Below are positions 36,256 to 44,598 of a stretch of DNA of 53,293 nt, one piece after another. Under the pieces are notes generated by a model. It made no database searches. It was not told the DNA's origin and saw nothing but the letters and a program-made list of their open reading frames with translations. Position numbers and translations under genes: made by a program. How positions within the stretch are numbered: the stretch's first letter is position 1; each line of letters opens with the position of its first letter. Source of the DNA: an uncultured Deferribacteraceae bacterium (GTDB lineage: Bacteria > Chrysiogenota > Deferribacteres > CAMZNJ01); the NCBI GenBank assembly GCA_947313855.1, contig CAMZNS010000021.1:1-53293 (forward strand). Reading direction: 5' to 3'.

Positions 36256-37347
36256 GTGTCGACAAAACAGTACTACTTAGGGATAGAAACATCTTGCGAT
36301 GATACCGCTTTTGCCCTCTACCGCAGCCATGGTGGTGCGGGCAGTGCGGGCAACACGGACAACACGGGCAACACGGGCAACACGGGCAACATCGTTGCCT
36401 CAGGCGTCATCTCACAAGACGAAATACACTCCCAATACGGCGGTGTTGTCCCTGAAATCGCCTCCCGCAACCATATTTTAAAGCTCCAATCCCTCTTCGC
36501 ACGCACCATGGCTGAAGCAGGTATTACTCCTAGTCAGATCGATGCTGTTGGTGTTACCAATGGTCCCGGACTTGTTGGCTCTATTTTTGTGGGGTTGAGC
36601 TACGCGAAAGGTCTGAGCTACGCCCTCAACATCCCCCTCTACCCCATCAACCACATTTTAGCCCACGCCATGGTTACCATGCTCGATAACCCTTCATTGC
36701 GTTTACCTTTTTTGTCTTTGGTCATATCTGGTGGTCACACCCACATTTTTTATATTTCTGAGTCGTACGAAATGCACCTAATTAGTCGCACAATCGATGA
36801 TGCCCTTGGTGAGGCGTTCGACAAGGTTGCCAAAGGTATGGGTGGTCCCTACCCCGGTGGTCCTTATCTGGAGAGCCTTGCCAACACCATCAGCAGTACG
36901 CCATTAAAGTTTACCCCTCCCATGCGTGGCAATAAAGATTTTTCGTTTAGCGGTTTGAAGACGGCGTCCCTTCTTGCTTACCAAAAAAACGAACACTCCT
37001 TCAGCAACATCGATGCCCACGTTGCTTTGGCGTTTCACCAATGTGCTGTTGCGTCTCTCACAGAGAAGGTTACCCACGGCGTTAATCTTGCTCGAGCAAC
37101 TTATGGTCATGTTTCTAGCATGGTTGTGTCTGGAGGAGTTGCTTGCAACGGTCGCATTATCCAAGCCTTGACAGCTCACAGCAAGCCTCTTGGTCTCGAT
37201 GTATTCTTCCCGTCACCCTACCACTCCACCGACAACGGCGACATGATCGCTTACACAACCTACCTAATGGATACTTCAAAGAGTGTTGCCCCTTTAATGG
37301 GTGGCGACGCCATGGAGCTCAATGCCTACTCTAGCCTCCCGTCGTAG
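36256..37347 (+). CDS. tsaD: tRNA N6-threonylcarbamoyladenosine synthase subunit TsaD
   Basis: Transfers the threonylcarbamoyl group to A37 of ANN-decoding tRNAs, with TsaB and TsaE. From the GTG at 36256 (AGGACGG upstream) the protein has 363 residues; the frame continues upstream through the yibQ repeat but the normal N-terminus YYLGIETSCDDTA begins here. Metal ligands His133 and His137 (INHILAH) and the late Asp in HSTDNGDM are present, as are NGPGLVGS, SGGHTHI and SGGVACN. Residues about 32-45 (GNTDNTGNTGNTGN) are an insertion coded by a 9-bp tandem repeat in a loop between the first strands. Confidence 0.95.
   Translation: MSTKQYYLGIETSCDDTAFALYRSHGGAGSAGNTDNTGNTGNTGNIVASGVISQDEIHSQYGGVVPEIASRNHILKLQSLFARTMAEAGITPSQIDAVGVTNGPGLVGSIFVGLSYAKGLSYALNIPLYPINHILAHAMVTMLDNPSLRLPFLSLVISGGHTHIFYISESYEMHLISRTIDDALGEAFDKVAKGMGGPYPGGPYLESLANTISSTPLKFTPPMRGNKDFSFSGLKTASLLAYQKNEHSFSNIDAHVALAFHQCAVASLTEKVTHGVNLARATYGHVSSMVVSGGVACNGRIIQALTAHSKPLGLDVFFPSPYHSTDNGDMIAYTTYLMDTSKSVAPLMGGDAMELNAYSSLPS
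36348..36390 (+). repeat. 9-bp in-frame tandem repeat inside tsaD
   Basis: GGCAACACG is repeated about 4.5 times (one unit has GAC) and adds Gly-Asn-Thr triplets to a loop of TsaD near the N-terminus. Confidence 0.9.
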
Positions 37348-37365
37348 CACAAAAACAAAACAAGT

Positions 37366-38601
37366 ATGGATAAGATATATAAAATGAATAACGAACACTC
37401 GACCACAAACTCAGCCACAAACTCAGCCACAAACTCAGCCACAAACTCAGCCACAAACTCAGCCACAAACTCAGCCACAAACTCAGCCACAAACTCAGCC
37501 ACAAACTCAGCCACAAACTCAGCCACAAACCCAAACTACTTCCACAACCTACTACAAGACGACGACCTTGTTGCCGCCCCCTTAGCTGGCGTCACCAACC
37601 GTGCTTTCCGAAACATTATTCGCAACTACCACTCAGGACTAATGTTCACCGAGATGATATCCGTTGAGGGTCTTGTTCGCCAAATACAAAAAACCCTCCA
37701 CTACCTCTCCATCGACGCAAGTGAAGGGGATGTCCATGTTCAACTATTTGGCATGAATCCCGAAAGTTTTTCTGGTGCCGTACAGGTGTGCGAGGATGGC
37801 ACCGAGGGGGAACATATCAAAGGGTACAACGTAAACATGGGGTGTCCAGCGAAAAAGGTTTACAAAAAAGGTGGCGGGGCAGGACTTCTGCGTGACACGA
37901 ACACCGTTGCGAAAATCTGTCAACACATGCGAAAATCCACCACCAAACCCATATCCATCAAAATACGACTAGGATGGGACAACAACAACATGGTGTATCG
38001 TGAAATACTGAATATCGCCGAAAACGAAGGGGTGGACGCTCTCATCATTCATGCACGAACTCGCAAGCAGATGTTCGCAGGCGTACCGATATACAGTGCG
38101 TTGGAGGAGCTTGCCCAAAATGCCAAAAACGTCGCTCTCATCGGTAACGGTAACGCCTTTGATCGTGAAAGCTACCTCCAAATTAAAAACACGGGGATGC
38201 ACGGCGTAATGCTAGGACGTGGGATGATGAAAAAGCCGTGGATATTTCAGGCCATCAAGGAGGACAAAAACCCCGACACATACCTGTCGCCCAAAGAGAT
38301 ATATAACCTACTGATGTCACTAGCACAACACGAAACCGAACTCGCAACACGCAGAAACGATCCACATGGTTACAATCTCGCTCTCATCAAGAAATACGCC
38401 GTGTGGTTTAGCAAGGGGCTAGCCAACTCAGCAGAGTTTCGTGGGCAGGTGTATGCAAAAATGTCGCCTGTGGACAAGGCACTTGCAGCACGAGCAGGCA
38501 CAACAACACAGTCGTATCATGGTTCACCACAGTATGAGCAGGAGAAGGAGCAGTTTTGGCGTACCATGGACTACTACTTCAACGCCAACCAGTCACCGTA
38601 G
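37366..38601 (+). CDS. dus: tRNA-dihydrouridine synthase with repeat-coded N-terminal tail
   Basis: FMN enzyme reducing uridines in the tRNA D arm. The 411-residue protein has a catalytic TIM barrel starting near residue 62: AAPLAGVTNRAFR, NMGCPAKKVYKKGGGAGLL with catalytic Cys160, SIKIRLGWD, IIHARTRKQMFAG, LIGNGNAFDRE and GVMLGRGMMKKPWIF. Before it stands a tail of about 60 residues dominated by (TNSA)n, encoded by a 12-bp repeat; ordinary Dus proteins begin only a few residues before the barrel. The start at 37366 has a weak ribosome-binding site; an ATG at 37384 is possible, but both leave the tail translated. A start between the repeats and the barrel was not found. Confidence 0.92.
   Translation: MDKIYKMNNEHSTTNSATNSATNSATNSATNSATNSATNSATNSATNSATNSATNPNYFHNLLQDDDLVAAPLAGVTNRAFRNIIRNYHSGLMFTEMISVEGLVRQIQKTLHYLSIDASEGDVHVQLFGMNPESFSGAVQVCEDGTEGEHIKGYNVNMGCPAKKVYKKGGGAGLLRDTNTVAKICQHMRKSTTKPISIKIRLGWDNNNMVYREILNIAENEGVDALIIHARTRKQMFAGVPIYSALEELAQNAKNVALIGNGNAFDRESYLQIKNTGMHGVMLGRGMMKKPWIFQAIKEDKNPDTYLSPKEIYNLLMSLAQHETELATRRNDPHGYNLALIKKYAVWFSKGLANSAEFRGQVYAKMSPVDKALAARAGTTTQSYHGSPQYEQEKEQFWRTMDYYFNANQSP
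37405..37530 (+). repeat. 12-bp in-frame tandem repeat in dus, about 10.5 copies
   Basis: ACAAACTCAGCC is repeated with almost no variation, encoding Thr-Asn-Ser-Ala units. The opposite strand gives an artefactual Leu-Ser-Leu-Trp frame. Confidence 0.95.
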
Positions 38602-38610
38602 CAACGTAGT

Positions 38611-38684
38611 ACGCCTGCACCGCACCAGCACCGCCTGCACCGCCTGCACCGCACCAGCACTGCCTGCACCGCAACAGCACCGTG
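38611..38684 (+). repeat. CGCCTGCAC / CGCACCAGCAC repeat between dus and arcC
   Basis: Words CGCCTGCAC and CGCACCAGCAC alternate about four times in the gap between the convergent dus and carbamate-kinase stop codons. Confidence 0.8.
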
Positions 38685-38697
38685 CCCCCGTGGCACC

Positions 38698-39672
38698 CTA
38701 GCTCACAATGTGCGTACCCGTCTCACCCCTCAACGCTTCGTTGACCTTGCTTAGGGAGGTGATTAGTGCCTTGCGACCCTTTTTCGACCGCACAAATGCG
38801 GAACATGCTTCCACTTTTGGCAACATGGATCCTTTGGCGAAGTGTCCCTGAGCAGTGTACTCATCGACCTCCTGCAAGGTCAGGGTATTGAGCCATTTTT
38901 GGTTCTCCTTGCCGAAGTTGAGTGCCACTTTTTCCACCTCAGTAAGTATAACCAGTGTGTGTGCGTCTATATTTTCCGCCAATTTTGCCGACGCAAAATC
39001 TTTATCGATAACAGCTTCCACACCGTCGAGGGTGGTCCCCTTTTTTATCACAGGCACACCGCCCCCTCCAACGGCAATAACGGTTATGTTTTCGTTGAGC
39101 AATGCTTTGATCGTGGCAAGCTCAACAATCTCCAGCGGCTTGGGGGATGCGATGACTCTGCGGAACCCGCGACCGCTATCCTCCTTCATAACGTACCCTT
39201 TGCTCCTTTCCAACGCTTCCGCTTCAGACTTTGTGTAAAAAGGACCGATAGGTTTGGTGGGGTTGTTGAATGCCTCATCATGGGGACTCACCACCACCTG
39301 CGTAACCAATGAGCTTACCCCAGACGACACTATGCCACGATTGTTTAGCTCCCCTTTGAGTGCTTGTTGAATATGGTAACCGAGCATACCTTGGCTCATG
39401 GCTCCACATACATCGAAAGGCATGGGTGGCGTAATCTCTTTGGCGGCCTCATTCTGCAACCCGATACGACCCACCTGAGGACCATTGCCATGGGTAAGAA
39501 CAACCTTCATCCCCACCGAAATCAGTTCGGCAATATGCGTCATGGATGCTTCGATAACTTTCTTCTGATTGTCAGCAGTGGGCGAGTCGCTGTTTTCCAA
39601 TGCGTTACCCCCTAGGGCAACCACCACTATCTGTTCAGTGCTACCCTTATTCGACTGTTTTTCCACCTTCAT
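38698..39672 (-). CDS. arcC: Carbamate kinase
   Basis: Last step of the arginine deiminase pathway: carbamoyl phosphate plus ADP gives ATP, CO2 and ammonia. 324 residues with VVALGGNAL at the N-terminus, THGNGPQVGRI, QGMLGYHIQQAL, VVSPHDEAF, IAVGGGGVPV, DKDFASAKLAENI and the C-terminal GSMLPKVEACSAFV, all family signatures. AGGGAG lies nine bases before the ATG. Last gene of the arcA-arcB-arcD-like-arcC operon; a repeat array separates it from the transporter. Confidence 0.95.
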   Translation of the reverse strand: MKVEKQSNKGSTEQIVVVALGGNALENSDSPTADNQKKVIEASMTHIAELISVGMKVVLTHGNGPQVGRIGLQNEAAKEITPPMPFDVCGAMSQGMLGYHIQQALKGELNNRGIVSSGVSSLVTQVVVSPHDEAFNNPTKPIGPFYTKSEAEALERSKGYVMKEDSGRGFRRVIASPKPLEIVELATIKALLNENITVIAVGGGGVPVIKKGTTLDGVEAVIDKDFASAKLAENIDAHTLVILTEVEKVALNFGKENQKWLNTLTLQEVDEYTAQGHFAKGSMLPKVEACSAFVRSKKGRKALITSLSKVNEALRGETGTHIVS

Positions 39673-39704
39673 AATTAAATCTCCCTAAAAGGCGAGGGGG
39701 GGGC

Positions 39705-39764
39705 GAACTCCCAAGAGTGCCCGAGAATACCCGAGAACTCCCGAGAGTGCCCGAGAATGCCCGT
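39705..39764 (+). repeat. 10-bp tandem repeat between the arc transporter and arcC
   Basis: CCGAGAACTC-type decamers (variants CCGAGAGTGC, CCGAGAATAC) occur about six times just upstream of arcC. Confidence 0.82.
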
Positions 39765-39806
39765 GGGCTTAAACCACCATCAAACCCCCTCGCAAACAAC
39801 TATTAC

Positions 39807-41186
39807 CTACAGAGCAAACATCACCACAACAAGAGCTATGGTAATGTTTATCAATACCAGTGGGTAAATAAATCGCACCCAGTTTATCCAGCTAACCCGA
39901 GCCATGGCAAGGGCAGCAATGAGCACACCACTTGTTGGCGTAATCAGGTTGACCGCACCGGATGCCGATTGGTAAACTGTCACAATAAGTGATCTTGGTA
40001 CGTCGAATAGATCCCCCAACGGTGCCATGATGGTCATTGTGAGAGCAGCGTGCCCAGATGACGACGGCACCAAGAAGGCAATACCCAGCTGAACCGCCTG
40101 ATTTAGCACGATGAACGCATATGTGGACAACCCCGACAAGAACTCCGCCGTACCGTTTAGGATGGTGTCCATAATAACACCATCTTGGGCGATCAAAACA
40201 ATACCCCTAGCCAAACCGATAACAAGGGCTGCCGAAAGTAGATCTTGTGCACCTGTGATAAATGCATTCCAGAAAACTTCGTCCTTCATGCGACTAACAA
40301 TCCCACTCAACATGGCAACAACCAAGAAAAGCATGGTTATCTCCTGCATCCACCAACCCAAAACAATAATGCTGTAGATCATGAAACCGATCATGGACGC
40401 AAACATTAGTAGTATTATTTTGTGGGATGCCAAAAACTCACCCTGCGACGACTCAGATTCGTCATCTTGCTGATTCAAGAAGTGCTCCCGATGCTCCTCC
40501 AAGGAGTCGGCAACAATGGACTTACTCGGATCTTTCTTGACCTTCGCCGCGTAACGCATAACATAGAGTATGGACACGGTTGTTACTAGCACGTAGATAA
40601 CAAGACGATGATTCAATCCGTCGGCTAGATCTACACCCGCAATGGCAGAGGCGATACCCGTGGCAAATGGGTTGACCGTTGAGCCCAACACCCCTGCACC
40701 AGCTCCGATGAAAATCACCGACACACCAACAATAGCATCGTATCGCAAGGCTATCATGAGGGGGATCATCATCAAGTAAAACGGTAGCGTCTCTTCGTAC
40801 ATCCCCGTCGTTGTGCCCCCGATGGAGAACAGTACCATCAGGATGGGGATTACGAGTTTGTCGCTTTTCCCCAACCTGCGAATAGCCTGACGCAAACCGC
40901 TGTCGATGGCACCTGTTTTCAGAATAACACCGTAAGCTCCCCCAACAATCAGCACAAACGCGATTATTTCAGCTGAATCGATGATACCTTTGGCAAAAGC
41001 GGTAAAAACACTCATGAAGCCTTGCGGGTTGGAGTCAACAATGTGGTAGGATCCGGGGATAACTAGCTCACGCCCTACCCCTTCGTCGAAAGCGGTATCG
41101 AACTGTCCAGCAGGCAGCACCCAGGTTAGCACTGCAAAGATAACAATTAGTCCAAAAATGATAGAAAATGTATGTGGTACTCTCAT
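39807..41186 (-). CDS. YfcC-family transporter, probable arginine/ornithine exchanger
   Basis: A 459-residue inner-membrane protein with about 12 helices. The VPHTFSIIFGLIVIFAVLTWVLPAGQF start, GGTTTGMYEETLPFY, GAGAGVLGSTVNPFATGIASA and the second-half LVPSSSGHAALTMTIMAPLGDL are typical of the YfcC/DcuC-like family. It sits inside a complete arginine deiminase operon in the place usually taken by ArcD, which supports arginine-ornithine exchange, but it is not the APC-type ArcD, so the substrate is inferred from context. AAGGAGAG precedes the ATG. Confidence 0.88.
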   Translation of the reverse strand: MRVPHTFSIIFGLIVIFAVLTWVLPAGQFDTAFDEGVGRELVIPGSYHIVDSNPQGFMSVFTAFAKGIIDSAEIIAFVLIVGGAYGVILKTGAIDSGLRQAIRRLGKSDKLVIPILMVLFSIGGTTTGMYEETLPFYLMMIPLMIALRYDAIVGVSVIFIGAGAGVLGSTVNPFATGIASAIAGVDLADGLNHRLVIYVLVTTVSILYVMRYAAKVKKDPSKSIVADSLEEHREHFLNQQDDESESSQGEFLASHKIILLMFASMIGFMIYSIIVLGWWMQEITMLFLVVAMLSGIVSRMKDEVFWNAFITGAQDLLSAALVIGLARGIVLIAQDGVIMDTILNGTAEFLSGLSTYAFIVLNQAVQLGIAFLVPSSSGHAALTMTIMAPLGDLFDVPRSLIVTVYQSASGAVNLITPTSGVLIAALAMARVSWINWVRFIYPLVLINITIALVVVMFAL

Positions 41187-41220
41187 TAGTCTCTCCTTAT
41201 GGTATTCGTCTTGTTTCGGA

Positions 41221-41300
41221 TGTGTTTAGTTGTGTTTAGTTGTGTTTAGTTGTGTTTAGTTGTGTTTAGTTGTGTTTAGTTGTGTTTAGTTGTGTTTAGT
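41221..41300 (+). repeat. 10-bp tandem repeat TGTGTTTAGT, 8 copies
   Basis: Eight identical decamers, then a partial ninth, begin within ten bases of the arcB stop codon and extend to about 35 bases before the transporter start. They fill most of that intergenic gap. Confidence 0.95.
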
Positions 41301-41308
41301 TGTGTTTA

Positions 41309-42295
41309 TCAGTGTCCCAGAGTTGCAACCATTACAGCTTTGATGGTGTGGAGTCTGTTTTCCGATTCGTCAAAGACAACCGATTGTGCACTTTCAAACA
41401 CTTCGTCGGTGACCTCTAGTCCATTGAGTCCGTATTTTTCGAACACCTCTTGCCCGATGACGGTTTTTGTATCGTGGAATGCTGGCAAGCAGTGCAGGAA
41501 TATTGCGTCTTTGTTTGCTTTTGCCATGAGTTTGGCATTAACTTGGTAAGGTTTGAGTAGTTCTATCCTTTCGTCCCAGTTGTCTTCGCCCATGGAGACC
41601 CAAACGTCGGTGTACACAGCGTCAGCACCTTTTACGCCTTCGTCAATGTTGTCTGTGATGGTTATTTTTGCTCCAGATTTTTCGGCAATTTTGCGTGCTT
41701 CTGCGACCAATTTTTCGTCAGGGAATAGTGATTTCGGTGCACAGATGCGGAAATCCATCCCCATGATTGCTGCCCCTTCGAGTAGTGAGTTCGCCATGTT
41801 GTTGCGTCCGTCGCCGCAGTAGACAAGTGTTACGTCTTCAAGTTTCCCTTTGTGTTCCTCTAGTGTCATGAAGTCTGCCAATATTTGTGTTGGGTGAGCT
41901 TCATCTGTGAGTCCGTTGTACACTGGCACGCCGGAGTATTTTGCGAGATCCTCCACAGCTTCTTGGGAGAACCCACGGAATTCGATGGCATGGTACATCC
42001 GTCCTAAAACCCTTGCGGTATCGGCAACAGATTCTTTTTTGCCAAGTTGCGAGCCTGATGGTCCTAGGTATGTTACGTGTGCACCCTGATCGAATGCTGC
42101 CACTTCGAAAGCACAACGTGTTCGTGTGGAGTCTTTTTCAAAGATGAGGGCAATATTTTTCTTTGAGAGTAGTGGTGCCTCTGTGCCGTTGTATTTTGCT
42201 TGTTTAAGGGAGTGCGATAGGTCGAGCAAAAATCGGAGTTCCTTTTTGGAAAAGTCCAATAACCGTATAAAACTTCTATTTCTCAAGTTGTACAT
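41309..42295 (-). CDS. arcB: Ornithine carbamoyltransferase, catabolic by context
   Basis: Converts citrulline and phosphate to ornithine and carbamoyl phosphate. 328 residues with the carbamoyl-phosphate site STRTR (56-60), HPTQILAD, the SMG-type ornithine loop (VWVSMGED) and HCLPAFHD. Sequence alone does not separate catabolic from anabolic enzymes; the operon with arcA and arcC does. AAAGGAG precedes the ATG at 42295; arcA ends 41 bases upstream. Confidence 0.95.
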   Translation of the reverse strand: MYNLRNRSFIRLLDFSKKELRFLLDLSHSLKQAKYNGTEAPLLSKKNIALIFEKDSTRTRCAFEVAAFDQGAHVTYLGPSGSQLGKKESVADTARVLGRMYHAIEFRGFSQEAVEDLAKYSGVPVYNGLTDEAHPTQILADFMTLEEHKGKLEDVTLVYCGDGRNNMANSLLEGAAIMGMDFRICAPKSLFPDEKLVAEARKIAEKSGAKITITDNIDEGVKGADAVYTDVWVSMGEDNWDERIELLKPYQVNAKLMAKANKDAIFLHCLPAFHDTKTVIGQEVFEKYGLNGLEVTDEVFESAQSVVFDESENRLHTIKAVMVATLGH

Positions 42296-42336
42296 CTGCT
42301 AACTCCTTTCTAGTGTTGAATTTACGTTTGTCAGGT

Positions 42337-43566
42337 TTATATGTCTTCGCGAATAAGGGGCATGGACATGCACCTTGGGCCACCGCGACCACGGGAAAGC
42401 TCGCTGGAAGCAACCACGTGGATTTTAATGCCCGCCTCTTCAAGGAGCCTGTTGGTAATAACATTTCTGTCGTAAACAACTACCTCACCGGGGGCTATTG
42501 CTAGAGTGTTGGTGGCGTCGTTCCACTGTTCGCGAGCGGAGTAGATGGGGTGCCCACCAGCACACCTTATGAGATTGACACTACCACCGACACACTCCTC
42601 CAATACACGCTGAAGAGTCTGCACTTCCTCCGTCACCTTTACACCGTAGTCCGAATGATTATCTTTGACCATCTTGTAAATATTAAGCGGTGCCTCAATC
42701 TCTGAATGTATGGTAAATGTGGCATGATCGATATGTGTGAAAACCGTGTCAAGGTGCATGAAAGCCCTTGTGGACGGAATCCTAAGGGCATAAATTGTCT
42801 CAATCTTGTTGTCGCCACTAAAAATATTCCTCGCCAAAATATCCAGGGAAGAAGCATCTGTACGCTCCGATATCCCTATGATAAGGGTTGTTGCATTCAA
42901 AACAAGGATGTCGCCACCCTCTAAGCAAGCATCCGAATCTCGCTCAAACCACCGCGGAACATTACTGCCACCGTATGTCGGGTGATGGGTGAACACATAC
43001 TCGGAAAATAGAGTCTCACGACGACGAGTCTCGTTACGCATACTATGCAACGACACACCATTGCCGATGGAAGCGAATGGATCACGCTGGAACAACAGGT
43101 TGGGCAAAGGATCGCACAAAAACGGGTAGTGATCCTCAGCTATCGATGAGAGCGAAACACCCTTATGACCCTTGAGATCGCTCTTCAATACACCAGCAAT
43201 CATGTAGTTTACCATCGACAAAGGGGACAAACTCAAAAGCAAATCAATAAGAGCATCTGTTTTATGGGGAGAAATTACACCAGCCTCACGAAGAAACTGA
43301 CGAACAAACTGCTCCCGAATACTATCCGAAACGAGGGACTCTGTAACAAGATCCTCGAAGTAAACAACGCCAACACCAGAATCACGCAGAACCTGTGCAA
43401 AAGCATCGTGCTCTTTTTGTGCAACATCCAAAAAAGGTGTGTCGTCAAACAACAATCGATCAAGCAGATCGGGCGTCAAGTTGTTTAGCTCGTTACCAGG
43501 GCGGTGCAACAGTACCTTCTTTAGCTTACCTATCTCAGAAAAAACATGAATGGGATGATGAAACAT
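42337..43566 (-). CDS. arcA: Arginine deiminase
   Basis: Hydrolyses arginine to citrulline and ammonia, the first step of the pathway. 409 residues: IHVFSEIGKLKKVLLHRPGNELNNL region at the N-terminus, PNLLFQRDPFASIG, EGGDILVL, the His pair in FMHLDTVFTHID, and the nucleophile Cys399 in RGGPRCMSMP. Two ATGs follow AAGGAGG; the second (43566) has a normal five-base spacing. First gene of the operon. Its promoter region contains a repeat array carrying -35 and -10 elements and a pair of 28-bp direct repeats. Codons are mostly G/T-ending. Confidence 0.96.
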   Translation of the reverse strand: MFHHPIHVFSEIGKLKKVLLHRPGNELNNLTPDLLDRLLFDDTPFLDVAQKEHDAFAQVLRDSGVGVVYFEDLVTESLVSDSIREQFVRQFLREAGVISPHKTDALIDLLLSLSPLSMVNYMIAGVLKSDLKGHKGVSLSSIAEDHYPFLCDPLPNLLFQRDPFASIGNGVSLHSMRNETRRRETLFSEYVFTHHPTYGGSNVPRWFERDSDACLEGGDILVLNATTLIIGISERTDASSLDILARNIFSGDNKIETIYALRIPSTRAFMHLDTVFTHIDHATFTIHSEIEAPLNIYKMVKDNHSDYGVKVTEEVQTLQRVLEECVGGSVNLIRCAGGHPIYSAREQWNDATNTLAIAPGEVVVYDRNVITNRLLEEAGIKIHVVASSELSRGRGGPRCMSMPLIREDI

Positions 43567-43588
43567 CATAACCTCCTTAAACCAAATA

Positions 43589-43630
43589 ATACGTCAATAT
43601 AATAAGTCAATATAATACGTCAATATTATG
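43589..43630 (-). repeat. 14-bp tandem repeat in the arcA promoter, 3 copies
   Basis: On the minus strand the unit is TATTGAC(G/T)TATTA. It repeats three times just upstream of the arcA ribosome-binding site, and each copy brings a TTGAC and a TATTA word. Confidence 0.8.
43596..43623 (-). promoter_or_regulatory. Promoter of the arginine deiminase operon
   Basis: TTGACG (43618-43623), a 16-base spacer and TATATT (43596-43601) are formed by neighbouring copies of the 14-bp repeat. The next repeat copy supplies a second, overlapping TTGACT-TATTAT combination. Confidence 0.55.
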
Positions 43631-43635
43631 TTAAG

Positions 43636-43734
43636 TATTACCCTTATTGGCTATTCATGAAACACCTGAGGCACAAGTCACGCACGGCACTTAACAGAGC
43701 TTCATTTATTACCCTTATTGGCTATTCATGAAAC
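43636..43734 (-). promoter_or_regulatory. Pair of identical 28-bp direct repeats upstream of arcA
   Basis: The 28 bases at 43636-43663 recur exactly at 43707-43734, spaced 43 bases apart. The core reads CCCTTATTGGCTATTCATGA. Lying directly upstream of the arcA -35, they may be binding sites for an arginine or oxygen regulator; no known operator was matched. They could also be a leftover of a local duplication. Confidence 0.5.
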
Positions 43735-43742
43735 AAAAACAC

Positions 43743-44594
43743 CTAAGCGGTAACAATCCTACCTGAAATACGATGCAGTGCTAGGGGCACCAACAACACA
43801 ACCATAACCAACAAATATACCACATGTAGCATAATCCCTAGGTCGCCAACACTCAGTAAACGTGCCGCCTCAACACCATGGTACAACGGAGTAAGGCAAA
43901 CAAAGAAAGATAGTACACCAGGTAAGTTTTCAATGGGGTAAAATACCCCCGAAAACATGAACAACGGCATAATAAAGAAGGTGGAGTAAATGCCGTAGTG
44001 ATCCATGGCACGAATAAACGAAGTTGCTATAATCCCAAAAGCGGAATAAATTAGACCCACCAAAAAACCAACCAAAACTGCAACAATAATATATGGCGAG
44101 TGGAACAAACCCATCAAAGCAAGGGGTAGCATGACAATGGTCATATTAAGGATAGCCTTCGTGCCTGCCCAAGCCATTTCACCAATAATAATAGAACGAA
44201 CATTCATCGGGGTTGCTAAAATCGCCTCATAAGTGCGTTGGTAGTGTATTTTAGTGTAGATGGCAAACGATGTTTCGTATGTTGCTGCCCACATGGCCGT
44301 GGTAATGAGTATGCCAGGGGCAATAAACTCGATATACGTCAAACCATTGATTTTGCCCACGTAGGTACTAATCCCCAAACCGATGGCAAATAGGTAGAGA
44401 AGAGGCTCGAAAAATCGTATCACCAATCCAACTTTGTATGTTTTGCGAAAAACAGTAAGCTGACGCATCCAGAGAAGTCTCGAGTCGTACAGGTCTTTCC
44501 AGATGGAGTTGCCACCACAGAGGTCTGCAGTGCGAATTTTACCATCAATACTACCTGCATCGCGATTCTTTTTATATGTGCGTAGTGAGATCAT
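43743..44594 (-). CDS. ABC-2 type transporter permease (NodJ-like)
   Basis: A 283-residue permease with six helices after an amphipathic N-terminus (LTVFRKTYKVGLVIRFFEPLLYLFAIGLGISTYV region). YIEFIAPGILITTAMW and the SGVFYPIENLP loop before the last helices are typical of ABC-2 exporters of the NodJ/DrrB type. The ATPase gene ends four bases upstream and GAGGAG precedes this ATG, so the two form one unit. The substrate (polysaccharide, lipid or drug) is unknown. Confidence 0.9.
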   Translation of the reverse strand: MISLRTYKKNRDAGSIDGKIRTADLCGGNSIWKDLYDSRLLWMRQLTVFRKTYKVGLVIRFFEPLLYLFAIGLGISTYVGKINGLTYIEFIAPGILITTAMWAATYETSFAIYTKIHYQRTYEAILATPMNVRSIIIGEMAWAGTKAILNMTIVMLPLALMGLFHSPYIIVAVLVGFLVGLIYSAFGIIATSFIRAMDHYGIYSTFFIMPLFMFSGVFYPIENLPGVLSFFVCLTPLYHGVEAARLLSVGDLGIMLHVVYLLVMVVLLVPLALHRISGRIVTA

Positions 44595-44598
44595 ACAT

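Noticed and set aside
37326-37534. Minus-strand Leu-Ser-Leu-Trp repeat frames that mimic a membrane protein
   Set aside because: They are the complement of the 12-mer array in dus, without a start signal; dus on the plus strand is well supported.
43636-43734. Possible two-repeat CRISPR (28-bp repeats, 43-base spacer)
   Set aside because: Only two copies, no cas genes and a promoter location; a regulatory pair or local duplication is more likely.
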